Shown: one piece after another, positions 56,564 to 64,000 of the stretch
How the letters are laid out: every line of letters starts with the position of its first letter
How positions within the stretch are numbered: the stretch's first letter is position 1
Assembly (NCBI RefSeq): GCF_900232995.1
Contig: NZ_OCVX01000003.1
Coordinates: 2,645,623 to 2,709,622 of the forward strand
DNA from: Mycobacterium simulans
GTDB taxonomy: Bacteria > Actinomycetota > Actinomycetes > Mycobacteriales > Mycobacteriaceae
Length of the DNA: 64,000 nucleotides
Reading direction: 5' to 3'
Made by a program: the position numbers and the translations under genes
The notes under the pieces: model-generated
The model's database searches: none
What the model saw: only the letters and a program-made list of their open reading frames with translations
What the model was told of the DNA's origin: nothing

Positions 56564-58131
56564 CGGGCAACCTCGTTCGCCAGTCGCAGGGCGGTCAGCA
56601 TGGTATTCAACGGCGTGGCCGAAATTACGTCGGTATGCCCGGCGGCCAATGCGGCCCGCACCGCAGCGTCGGACTGATCATCCAGCTTCGGGTAATCCCC
56701 AGTGGTGTGTGCGCGCAGTGGGCTGATTCGTTGCGCGATATCGGCAAGCTCACGCAGCTCCGGCGTATCACTTTCTGACCATGCCGTCAGGGTCAGCTTG
56801 CCTTCGCGCACTTCGCCTTCATATCCGTCGACGGTGATCTGCTTGCCGGCAAGCGACGCCGCGACTCCGTGACCGCAGCCCACCACAGCCACTCGGCCGA
56901 GTTCGCGGCTGACCACCGCCGCGTGGCTGGCGGCCCCGCCGACCTCAGTCACAATTCCGTGCGCGGACAGCATGCCCAGGACGTCTTCGGGCCGAGTGTG
57001 GTTGCGCACCAGGATGACCCGCTCGCCACGGTCGGCGGCGTCCAGCGCCTGGTCCACGTCGGTGTACGCCGTTCCGGCTGCCACGCCCGGGCAGGCCGGC
57101 ACGCCTTTGGCCAAAAGTTTTGCAGCCAACCGTGTTTCCGGCTGTAGTGCGGGTAGCAGTAAAGCCTCGACATGTGCTGGGGTCACCCGGCGCAGCGTCT
57201 CGGTGTCATCGATGAGGCGCTCGTCCCGCAGCTGCAGCGCCAATCGCACCGCGGCCTGCGCCGACCGCTCGGCCGCTCGGGTTTGCAGCAGCCACAGCTT
57301 GCCATCTTCGATGGTGAACTCGATCTCTTGAACGTCTGAGGCCAGTCGCTCCAAGTTACGGGCGGCGTCCATCAACTCGTGGTAAACGGCCGGCTGTTCA
57401 CGGCTCAGGGCGGCGATGGGTTCGACATCGACCAAACCCGACACCACGTCGTCGCCTTGGCCGCCGGGCAGCCATTCGCCGAACGGTTCGCGGGAGCCGG
57501 TTATCGGGTTGCGCGACGACAACACCCCAGCACCCGAGTTTTTCGCTTGATTGCCGAACACCATCGCCTGCACGACCACCGCAGTACCGCTCTGGTCGGT
57601 AAGACCGTAGTGGCGGCGATAGGCAATGGCGCGTGGTGAGTTCCAGGAGGCGAACACGGCCTCAATGCCGGCGCGTAGTTGGGCGTACGGGTCGTCAGGG
57701 GGCTCGGAGTCTGCAACAATCCGCCGGTACAAACGGTCAAACCGCCGCCGCGTGTCACGTGCGAAATCAGGCGAGCCGTACGTGGCCAAGGCGCGTTCGA
57801 CCTCGTCGTTCATGCCCAGATCCAGGATCGTGTCCATCATCCCGGGCATCGACTGCGTGGCACCTGAGCGCACGCTGACCAGCAACGGACGCGGGCCCCT
57901 GCCATAGGTGCGCGAGGTCTCGGCCTCCAGCCAGCTCATCCGGTCGAGCACGTCGGCCCAAATCGCGTCCATCGTCGGTTGGGGATCGGTGAGGTCCCGC
58001 AGACCCACCCTGGTAGTAATGCAGAACGCGGGCGGTACCGGCAGTTGGTGCCGGCGCATCGCATCGATCCCGTGGCCCTTGTTGCCAAGGATTTCTCGCG
58101 GGTGGTTGGCGCTGCCGTCCAGCAACACCAC
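56560..58131 (-). CDS. ppdK: Pyruvate, phosphate dikinase-like protein lacking the PEP domain
   Basis: About 523 residues. The N-terminal part is the PPDK/PEP-synthase ATP-grasp domain: GNKGHGIDAMRRHQLPVPPAFCITT, VSVRSGATQSMPGMMDTILDLG, and EIEFTIEDGKLWLLQTR. It is followed by the swivelling phosphohistidine domain with the catalytic His in EVGGAASHAAVVSRELG. The C-terminal pyruvate/PEP-binding barrel of a full PPDK (about 870 residues) is missing, as in Rv1127c. Full dikinase activity is therefore doubtful. The start is uncertain: GTG 58131 or 58128 fits the domain, and the open frame extends upstream. Confidence 0.82.
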   Translation of the reverse strand: MVLLDGSANHPREILGNKGHGIDAMRRHQLPVPPAFCITTRVGLRDLTDPQPTMDAIWADVLDRMSWLEAETSRTYGRGPRPLLVSVRSGATQSMPGMMDTILDLGMNDEVERALATYGSPDFARDTRRRFDRLYRRIVADSEPPDDPYAQLRAGIEAVFASWNSPRAIAYRRHYGLTDQSGTAVVVQAMVFGNQAKNSGAGVLSSRNPITGSREPFGEWLPGGQGDDVVSGLVDVEPIAALSREQPAVYHELMDAARNLERLASDVQEIEFTIEDGKLWLLQTRAAERSAQAAVRLALQLRDERLIDDTETLRRVTPAHVEALLLPALQPETRLAAKLLAKGVPACPGVAAGTAYTDVDQALDAADRGERVILVRNHTRPEDVLGMLSAHGIVTEVGGAASHAAVVSRELGRVAVVGCGHGVAASLAGKQITVDGYEGEVREGKLTLTAWSESDTPELRELADIAQRISPLRAHTTGDYPKLDDQSDAAVRAALAAGHTDVISATPLNTMLTALRLANEVAR

Positions 58132-58262
58132 GTAGTGTCCGGCGGGCGTTGCGCCGTTGCCTCGTGTCAAACGAGTCGTGGTACACCCCCTTGTAGCGCC
58201 GGAACGCCCGCTATGTTCCCACACGGATCGACGGACTCAGCGAATGATCTAGGTTGGCAATT

Positions 58263-58772
58263 ATGACTCCCTACGACGTCGGGTTACTGATCCTGCGGCT
58301 GGTGCTGGGCCTGACTCTGGCCGCGCATGGGTTGAACAAGTTCTTCGGAGGCGGCCGGATACCTGGGACCGCGCGCTGGTTCGAGAGCATCGGCATGAAG
58401 CCAGGTACGTTTCACGCCGCAGTAGCGGCCAGCACCGAGACGGCGGCCGGGTTGGGTCTGGCGGCCGGGCTGCTCACCCCGATTCCGGCGGCGGGCTTTG
58501 TCTCGCTGATGGTCGTCGCGGCGTGGACCGTACACCGCCCTAACGGCTTCTTCATCGTCAAGGAGGGCTGGGAGTACAACCTGGTTCTGGCTGTCAGCGC
58601 CGTCGCCGTGGCCACACTGGGCGCCGGAAAGCTCAGCCTGGATTGGCTGATCTTCGGCAAGAACTGGTTCGACGGCTGGCAGGGTTTGCTGATCTCGCTA
58701 GGCCTGGGCCTAACGGGGGCCATCGGCCAGTTGCTGATTTTCTACCGCCCGCCCGCCAAACAGGCGGGATGA
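58263..58772 (+). CDS. DoxX family membrane protein
   Basis: A 169-residue protein with four hydrophobic segments and the DoxX start pattern (DVGLLILRLVLGLTLAAHGLNKFFGGGRIPGTARWFESIGM). ATG 58263 begins MTPYDVG. It is divergent from the dikinase-like gene. Mycobacterial DoxX proteins have been linked to oxidative-stress defence with SseA and SodA, which are not encoded nearby. It ends 9 bases before the convergent PE gene's stop, at the hairpin CCCGCC-AAACA-GGCGGG (58752-58768). Confidence 0.85.
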   Translation: MTPYDVGLLILRLVLGLTLAAHGLNKFFGGGRIPGTARWFESIGMKPGTFHAAVAASTETAAGLGLAAGLLTPIPAAGFVSLMVVAAWTVHRPNGFFIVKEGWEYNLVLAVSAVAVATLGAGKLSLDWLIFGKNWFDGWQGLLISLGLGLTGAIGQLLIFYRPPAKQAG

Positions 58773-58780
58773 CGACAGCG

Positions 58781-60082
58781 TCACCCGAAGCCGACTAGTG
58801 ATCCTTCTGAGAAATAGGGCCCAGCGTTAGGCGTAAGCGACGAATAGCCGGCGTCGACAATCGGCTGCAGCACCGAGTTGAGGTGATTGACGATTGGCTG
58901 TGGGACACCGATCTGCTGCAGCGGCAACAACATCGGCAGAGTCGGTGAGGGCATCATGTATGTCGTGACCGTACCGCCCAAGGAGTTGGTGACACTGGAC
59001 AGCTCGACCGCGTCTGACAGCGATGCCAGTGCTGCGGGGTCGTGGTAGTAGAGCGCCCCGAACAGCGAGTTCGTCACCGCCAGAAGATTCCAGGGTCGGT
59101 CAGGCGGATCCGCCCAGAAGTCGTACTGGCCAAACACGACGCTGACGTCGTACTGGGTGGTAGGTAGATCCTGGACCGTGTAGTTGAGCAGGGGAACGGT
59201 CATCCCCTTCGGGAGGTAGATGTCCGCCAGGCCGAGTTCGGGGCTGGAGAAAATGGCGAACTGCAAGGCATTCGCCGGCGGAGCGGTCGGGAGGCTCGCC
59301 AGGTAAGCCAACTCGCGGTTGATGACGATGGTTCCCTGCGACAGCCCGGCCACGTACACCGGTGAACCGTTGCCGTTGGCAACCGCGTTCATGATCTGGT
59401 CATTGAGTGCCCATTGTCCCATCGCGATGGCTTCGTTGGCACCAGGAGCGGCCAGGCTGCCGCTTAGGATGCCAACACTGGCCGGGTAGTTGACAACCTG
59501 AGCCGTGCTATCGGGGAACCAGTTCTGCCCGATGGCATGGTTGAGTAAGTCGTAGCCCTGCAGGATTGACACGGAGGCTGGCCCAGGGATACCGCCTTGT
59601 AGGTAGTGCTGTCCGAGATAGGGCAGCTGCGTGAGGAAGCTCGGATGATAGAGGGGTCCTGCACCCGGGACCGTAATCCTCGCGCTGGCCGCCTGGTATG
59701 TAATGCCAGGGGTCGTCGCGTTGGCGTCGTTGCCGATCGGCGGGCACCCCAACAGTGTCCGGGCCGGCGCGTTGACCGCGCTCCACAGAGTTTGTTCCGC
59801 GTTGGCGATCTCGGTGGTCAGATATGCGTTTGCGGTAGCCGCCAAGCTGAGCACGAACCGCTCACCAAAAAGCGTCGCTTGCGTGCTGACCGTCTGATAC
59901 TCCAGGCCGTGCACGCTGAACAGCGCCGCAATGCCCGCTGACACCTCGTCGGCGCCCGCGGTCAGCAGCGACGTGGTCGAGCTAGCAGCTGCCGCGTTCG
60001 CCGCGCTGACCGCCGACGCCATTGCGGCCAAATCATCAGCAGCGCTTCCCAAAAAGTTAGGCATTGCCACGACATACGACAT
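58781..60082 (-). CDS. PE protein with PE-PPE serine hydrolase domain
   Basis: A 433-residue protein. The PE domain (MSYVVAMPNFLGSAADDLAAM ... LLGCPPIGNDANA) is followed by a PE-PPE hydrolase domain with the nucleophile elbow YVAGLSQGTIVINREL and a late acid region (VFGQYDFWADPPDRPWN). The best-known relatives act as lipases or trehalose-glycolipid acyltransferases at the cell surface. ATG 60082 follows GGAGGCGCCT. I recall no PE gene at this place in H37Rv. Confidence 0.88.
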   Translation of the reverse strand: MSYVVAMPNFLGSAADDLAAMASAVSAANAAAASSTTSLLTAGADEVSAGIAALFSVHGLEYQTVSTQATLFGERFVLSLAATANAYLTTEIANAEQTLWSAVNAPARTLLGCPPIGNDANATTPGITYQAASARITVPGAGPLYHPSFLTQLPYLGQHYLQGGIPGPASVSILQGYDLLNHAIGQNWFPDSTAQVVNYPASVGILSGSLAAPGANEAIAMGQWALNDQIMNAVANGNGSPVYVAGLSQGTIVINRELAYLASLPTAPPANALQFAIFSSPELGLADIYLPKGMTVPLLNYTVQDLPTTQYDVSVVFGQYDFWADPPDRPWNLLAVTNSLFGALYYHDPAALASLSDAVELSSVTNSLGGTVTTYMMPSPTLPMLLPLQQIGVPQPIVNHLNSVLQPIVDAGYSSLTPNAGPYFSEGSLVGFG

Positions 60083-60123
60083 AGGCGCCTCCAGTGGCTG
60101 TGAGGTTACTCGCAGCCGCGCCG

Positions 60124-61476
60124 TTACGGGTCGTCATCGTCTTCTTCCACCAAGAGCTTGTCCGGGTGGTGGAAGGTATTCGTTCGTGGTTGTCCGTGGT
60201 CGAGGTGGGGTGGCGGAATCCATTCGGTGTCGCCGTTGGCGTTTTTGCGGGTGGTCCAACCCGTTTCGGCCAGTGGGTGATGGCTGCCGCAGGCGAAGGT
60301 GAGGGCGTTGACGTCGGTGGTACCGCACTGCGCGTAGGGGGTGCAGTGGTGCACCTCGCAGTAGTAGCCCGGCACGTCGCAGCCCGGTGCCGTGCAGCCA
60401 CGTTCCTTGGTGTACAAGACAATTCGCTGCCCCGGTGAGGCCAGCCGCTTCGTGTGATACAACGCGATCGCTTTGCCCATGTCGAAGATGGCCAGATAGT
60501 GGCTGGCGTGGCGGCCGAGGCGGATCACATCCGACATGGGCAGTATGGTGCCGCCGCCGGTCAGGCCCCGGCCGGCGGCTTTTTCCAGCTCTTGCAGCGT
60601 GGTAGTCACCATGATCGACACCGGCAACCCGTTGTGCTGACCCAGCTCCCCTGAGGCCAGCAACCCGCGCAACCCGGCCAGCAGGCCGTCATGCTGACGT
60701 TGGGCCTGGCTGCAGGTGTCGCGGCGCACCGCCTCCGGCGACGCTTCCCCGCCCACCGTCGGAATCTCATCTGCCGGGTTACACATGCCCGGGGCGGCCA
60801 GCTTGGCCAACACAGCTTCCAGGCTGGCCCTCAGCTCGGGGGTGATCATGCCGCTGATGCGTGACATGCCGTCGAATTGTTGGTTGCCGATGCTGATCCC
60901 GCGTTGGCGGGCCCGGTCCTGGTCGGTGTAGGTGCCGTCGGGGTTGAGGCAGTCCATGACCTTGTGGGCGTATTTGGCCACCTGGTCGGGACGGTATTGG
61001 GTGGCTTGGTGGGCCAGGTCGGCTTCGGCGGCTTCGCGGGTGAATAGGTCCACCGCGGCGGGCAGCTTCTTGAAGAACGTGCGGATCTCGCGCACGTGCC
61101 CGTCGCCGATGAGGCCCTCGCGTTGGGCGGCCGCGGTCACGGCTAATTGGGGAGCCAACGGCTCACCGGTCAAGGCGCGACGCTCACCGAGATCCTCGGC
61201 TTCGGCGATGCGCCGGTTGGCTTCGGCCCGCGTGATACGCAGCCGATTGGCCACCGCCGCGGACAGCCGACCACCCAGCTCTTCCTCGCTGGCCTGCTCG
61301 GCGAGTTGATTGATCAACGCGTGCCCGGGCACCGGCAACCGCCGCGCCACTCGCTCCAGGGCTCGGAACCGCTCCGGGGTTGTCAACGCATCAAACGTCA
61401 AGCCGCACAAGCGGTCCAGCTCGGCATCGAGCGCATCGAAGACCTCAACGATCTCCTCACGCGCGCTCGAACCCAT
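60124..61476 (-). CDS. 13E12 repeat family HNH endonuclease-like protein (Rv1128c-like)
   Basis: A 450-residue protein. DUF222 fills the first 300 residues ([49 protein letters not shown]). An HNH domain at the C-terminus carries zinc Cys pairs ([26 protein letters not shown]) and a final His pair (ACGSHH). This is the 13E12 repeat family, whose H37Rv member Rv1128c lies at the same place. An acidic tail (VEEDDDDP) follows. Members are repeated in mycobacterial genomes and include phage integration sites. TTG at 61482 is the alternative start. Confidence 0.88.
   Translation of the reverse strand: MGSSAREEIVEVFDALDAELDRLCGLTFDALTTPERFRALERVARRLPVPGHALINQLAEQASEEELGGRLSAAVANRLRITRAEANRRIAEAEDLGERRALTGEPLAPQLAVTAAAQREGLIGDGHVREIRTFFKKLPAAVDLFTREAAEADLAHQATQYRPDQVAKYAHKVMDCLNPDGTYTDQDRARQRGISIGNQQFDGMSRISGMITPELRASLEAVLAKLAAPGMCNPADEIPTVGGEASPEAVRRDTCSQAQRQHDGLLAGLRGLLASGELGQHNGLPVSIMVTTTLQELEKAAGRGLTGGGTILPMSDVIRLGRHASHYLAIFDMGKAIALYHTKRLASPGQRIVLYTKERGCTAPGCDVPGYYCEVHHCTPYAQCGTTDVNALTFACGSHHPLAETGWTTRKNANGDTEWIPPPHLDHGQPRTNTFHHPDKLLVEEDDDDP
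60408..60419. other. Possible phiRv1-type attachment core within the 13E12 gene
   Basis: TGGTGTACAAGA resembles the attB core that I recall for phiRv1 in REP13E12 elements (TGGTGTACAAGG, from memory) at 11 of 12 bases. It lies in the codons for LYTKERG at the HNH domain entrance. No prophage is present in the window. Confidence 0.3.
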
Positions 61477-61551
61477 ACCCAAATGCTATGAACACCCACC
61501 GACAACAATGCCTAGGTTGAGACGGGTGAAACCAGAGTGACACAAGGGATT

Positions 61552-63291
61552 TCAGCCGGCGAGCTCCGGCTGCGCTTCGAGGGCGGCACGAGTCGCGATC
61601 CGCCCCGCCTCCAACGCGGCGTCGATCATCTTGAAGTCCAACAGGCCGATCGCCGAAATGTCGGGCTCGATAATGCCTGCGATTCGGGGAAGCTCACCCA
61701 AATCCACTTTGGATGAGGCGAGTTCAGCGGTACGAAGCATGGTCTCCTGCAACGGCGGGAGGGCGACATCGGTTCCCGTCACCAGGCGCCGAACCATGGC
61801 GGGCGGCTGAAGGGCCGACGGCAGCAGACCGAAATGATTTGACGGCACGAAAGGGTTGCGCAGATCGACACAGATCACTTCGCCATCGCGGTCTGCGCAC
61901 ATCACATCGGCCGGAAGATTGTTCAACAGCCCTCCGTCGATGAGAACCCGGTCGCCCACCTGTACCGGTGGAATGAGCCCCGGGATCGAGATCGAGGCCC
62001 GCACCGCCAGGGCCAGGGGCCCACGCCGATGGATGATCTGCTCACCGGTGATCATGTCGGTAGAGATGGAGAAAAACCCTTTCGGCGCATGCTCAATCAG
62101 CTTGCTACCGAAGAATTCTCCGACCAGACGGCTGACCCGTCCACCCCGGGTGAGTGCCACCGCGGGCAGCGTGTAGTCGCCGAGCGGACTGGTGTATGCC
62201 ATGTACTTGCGCGCCGCGGCCGTCGCCTCGAGCGGGTCCAGTCCCAGCGCGAAGATTGCGGCGGCGATAGCACCGGCACTGGTCCCGCCAAACCGATCGA
62301 TCACGACGCCGGCGCGCGTGAGTTCTTCGTAGACCCCGAAGTGCGCCAACCCCCTGGCACCGCCACCCGCCAGCACCAGACCGAGCGACCGGCCGGCGAT
62401 CCGGCGCGCCAGAGCCGCGAGGCCGCCGTCGTCGGCGGCGTGATGCGAGGTCGGCTGCAGCAGATCCCACCAACTCGGGTCCGGTTCAGTCATGGTGACC
62501 AGGTGGACGGGCACCTCAATTGCAGGGCGTTCCAACGATTTCCGCGGATGGTGCCGATCCACCAGGACCACAAGTCGGTCGCTTTGGGCGATCACATATT
62601 GGCGCCACAGATCGCCTGAGCCGCGATCGGCGACCAGCAACACCCAATCGTTGCCGCGCTCCGCGCCGTCCAGCTTCTCGCTGAAGGCGTCGACAAGTTG
62701 GTCGTATTCGTCGACGCCAGCGGTGGTCTCAGCGGACGGCGCTAGCACCGCCGTCTTCCCGTATGAGCCCAGACGCGCTGCGACTGCGTCGACGATCGGG
62801 GCCGCGTGGGCATCCCCAGTCGACAGGATGCCCACCACCCTGCGGGCCCGAGAGACGTTCACAGATCGGGATTCGCGAAGCATCCTCGCCATCGCCCGCA
62901 GCATCGCCGACTGCAGTTGCGGAGTCGTCTCCAATACCGCGGTGAACGTCTCCGCGGCGATCCGGCACACCACGCCGTCGCGCAGGGCCCGCACCGAAGC
63001 CGAGCGCGGTTCGCCGGAGATCACGCCCAGGTCGCCGATGGAATCACCGCAAGCCATCTCACGAATCACCTGTCCGTCGGCACTGATTGCGGCGAATCGC
63101 CCCGTGTCGATTACGTAGATGGCGTCCGACGGGTCGCCCAGGCGAAACAGCCATTCGTTGGCGCGGATGTGCTGGCGTTCGATGGCGTTCGACAGTCGAT
63201 CGAGTTGTTGATCGTCGATCTCGGCAAGTATCGGAACGCGGCGCAAGGCGCTTCGCGCATCAGCCGCAAGACCCTGGCGGTTAGCGCTCAT
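61552..63291 (-). CDS. Patatin-like phospholipase with cyclic-nucleotide-binding domain (Rv2565-like)
   Basis: A 579-residue protein. Residues about 15-140 are a cNMP-binding domain (DAIYVIDTGRFAAI, then GDSIGDLGVISGEPRSASVRALRD with the phosphate-binding cassette). A nucleotide-hydrolase-like linker follows, then a patatin domain from about 305 with GGGARGLAHFG, the nucleophile in GTSAGAIAA and the Asp of IDGGLLNNLPAD. It should be a serine acylhydrolase controlled by cAMP or cGMP, of the same build as Rv2565 and the NTE family. ATG 63291 is followed by a weakly basic start. With two cyclases in this window, cyclic-nucleotide control is a recurring theme. Confidence 0.88.
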   Translation of the reverse strand: MSANRQGLAADARSALRRVPILAEIDDQQLDRLSNAIERQHIRANEWLFRLGDPSDAIYVIDTGRFAAISADGQVIREMACGDSIGDLGVISGEPRSASVRALRDGVVCRIAAETFTAVLETTPQLQSAMLRAMARMLRESRSVNVSRARRVVGILSTGDAHAAPIVDAVAARLGSYGKTAVLAPSAETTAGVDEYDQLVDAFSEKLDGAERGNDWVLLVADRGSGDLWRQYVIAQSDRLVVLVDRHHPRKSLERPAIEVPVHLVTMTEPDPSWWDLLQPTSHHAADDGGLAALARRIAGRSLGLVLAGGGARGLAHFGVYEELTRAGVVIDRFGGTSAGAIAAAIFALGLDPLEATAAARKYMAYTSPLGDYTLPAVALTRGGRVSRLVGEFFGSKLIEHAPKGFFSISTDMITGEQIIHRRGPLALAVRASISIPGLIPPVQVGDRVLIDGGLLNNLPADVMCADRDGEVICVDLRNPFVPSNHFGLLPSALQPPAMVRRLVTGTDVALPPLQETMLRTAELASSKVDLGELPRIAGIIEPDISAIGLLDFKMIDAALEAGRIATRAALEAQPELAG

Positions 63292-63508
63292 TGTCAGGAG
63301 CTTATCTGCCCGGCAGGTGCTAGGAAAGGTCGTTGCGGATATTGCGAATCATGTTGGCGCCGACAGCAACCCAATTAGATAACGCGCGGCGGGAAAATGC
63401 GTACCGCGAATAGAGGAATGCGGGGGGATCAGCGAATCACGCAGGTTGGTGATCCGCGATCCCGAGATCTCGGGAACCCATCTGGAAACCCACTTTTCCA
63501 AACATCCG

Positions 63509-64000
63509 CTACGGCACCATCCCGGTCAGCCCGTCCGCGCCGAGCAGCAGCCCGCCCGTGCCGCCAGCGCCGGCCTTGCCGGCGGCCGCGCCGGTCCCGC
63601 CGTTGCCGCCGTTGCCGCCGTTGCCGATGAGCACGGCGGTGCCACCCAGCCCGCCGTCACCGCCGGTGGCAGTCCCCGCGCCGCCGTTGCCGCCGTTGCC
63701 GCCATTGCCGAACACCCCGGGCTTGCCGCCGCCCCCGCCGGCGCCACCCGTGGTGCCACCAGCGCCGCCGGCACCACCGGCGCCGCCGGAGCCGTTGAGC
63801 ATGCCGGCGTTGCCGCCTGCCCCGCCGGCACCGCCAGTAACGTTGCCGAACCCGCCGGCACCTCCGGTGCCGCCGGAGCCGGACAGCAGACCGGCGGTGC
63901 CCCCGGCCCCGCCGACCCCCCCGTTCCCACCCCGGCTGGTCCCCCCCGGGCCGCCCGCCCCGCCCGCGGCAGCCAGGGCGGGGGTGGCGGCGGTGCCCGC
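63509..64000 (-). CDS. PE_PGRS family protein, C-terminal part
   Basis: The frame is open from the window edge to a stop at 63509 and consists almost entirely of Gly-Gly-Ala/Asn repeats (for example [19 protein letters not shown] at the end). It lacks the PE domain, which must lie beyond the window. It reads in one frame throughout. Position near Rv1128c suggests a PE_PGRS insertion not seen in H37Rv as I recall it. Confidence 0.82.
   Translation of the reverse strand, partial: AGTAATPALAAAGGAGGPGGTSRGGNGGVGGAGGTAGLLSGSGGTGGAGGFGNVTGGAGGAGGNAGMLNGSGGAGGAGGAGGTTGGAGGGGGKPGVFGNGGNGGNGGAGTATGGDGGLGGTAVLIGNGGNGGNGGTGAAAGKAGAGGTGGLLLGADGLTGMVP

Noticed and set aside
63526..63930. Second minus-strand frame across the terminal PE_PGRS
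   Set aside because: The other frame gives uninterrupted Gly-rich repeats to the window edge and a natural end; no frameshift is needed.

Overview
The window reads as chromosomal DNA of a slow-growing Mycobacterium closely related to, but outside, the M. tuberculosis complex. It is GC-rich, uses many GTG starts, and carries PE, PPE and PE_PGRS genes, mycothiol and mycolate-associated genes, and Esx proteins. Gene order follows the M. tuberculosis H37Rv block Rv1071c to Rv1128c (comparison from memory). The core is syntenic, but several H37Rv genes are missing here (mazEF3, vapBC32, zwf1, the PE9/PE10-celA2-PE_PGRS22 group) and several new genes are inserted. A kansasii/marinum-type species is plausible; I cannot name it.

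Layout. 1-14.5 kb: echA9 (cut by the window edge), a Bax-inhibitor-like membrane protein, a DUF559 nuclease-like gene between two 60-bp repeats, thiolase fadA3, an SGNH hydrolase, esterase lipU, then sulfur metabolism (cbs, pra, metB), greA, and a translationally coupled mca-membrane protein-thioredoxin-like trio. 14.7-17.0 kb: an accessory minus-strand locus encoding a 30-residue acidic peptide with a near-perfect ribosome binding site, a strong hairpin, a cupin-like protein and a TylF-type methyltransferase with a PqqD-like N-terminus. This looks like an undescribed RiPP-type peptide-modification system. 17.4-34.1 kb: hemolysin-III-like protein, Z-isoprenyl diphosphate synthase, a PE_PGRS gene, coaA, glyA, desA2, phoH2, a polysaccharide deacetylase overlapping a membrane adenylate cyclase, Rv1097c-fumC, glpX, and a transporter.

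34.2-37.9 kb: a DUF1876 protein, a 2H phosphoesterase-like protein, and an orphan PE-PPE-EsxG-EsxH cassette of the ESX-3 substrate type preceded by a Zur-box-like palindrome. 37.9-48.9 kb: KstR-boxed 3-beta-HSD, xseBA, ispH, ychF, an AT-rich island with an NlpC/P60-like gene, a monooxygenase-like protein, an intact soluble-type cyclase gene and gnd2. 49-64 kb: PE/PPE-rich DNA around bpoB, ephC, Rv1125, a dikinase-like pair, DoxX, a 13E12-family HNH protein, a cyclic-nucleotide-binding patatin and the 3' part of another PE_PGRS gene.

Two reading frames (pra and the first PE_PGRS) break inside long C or G runs. The 28-base C run in pra in particular suggests base-call or assembly error rather than true gene loss. 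Family names and H37Rv comparisons are from memory; no search was run.
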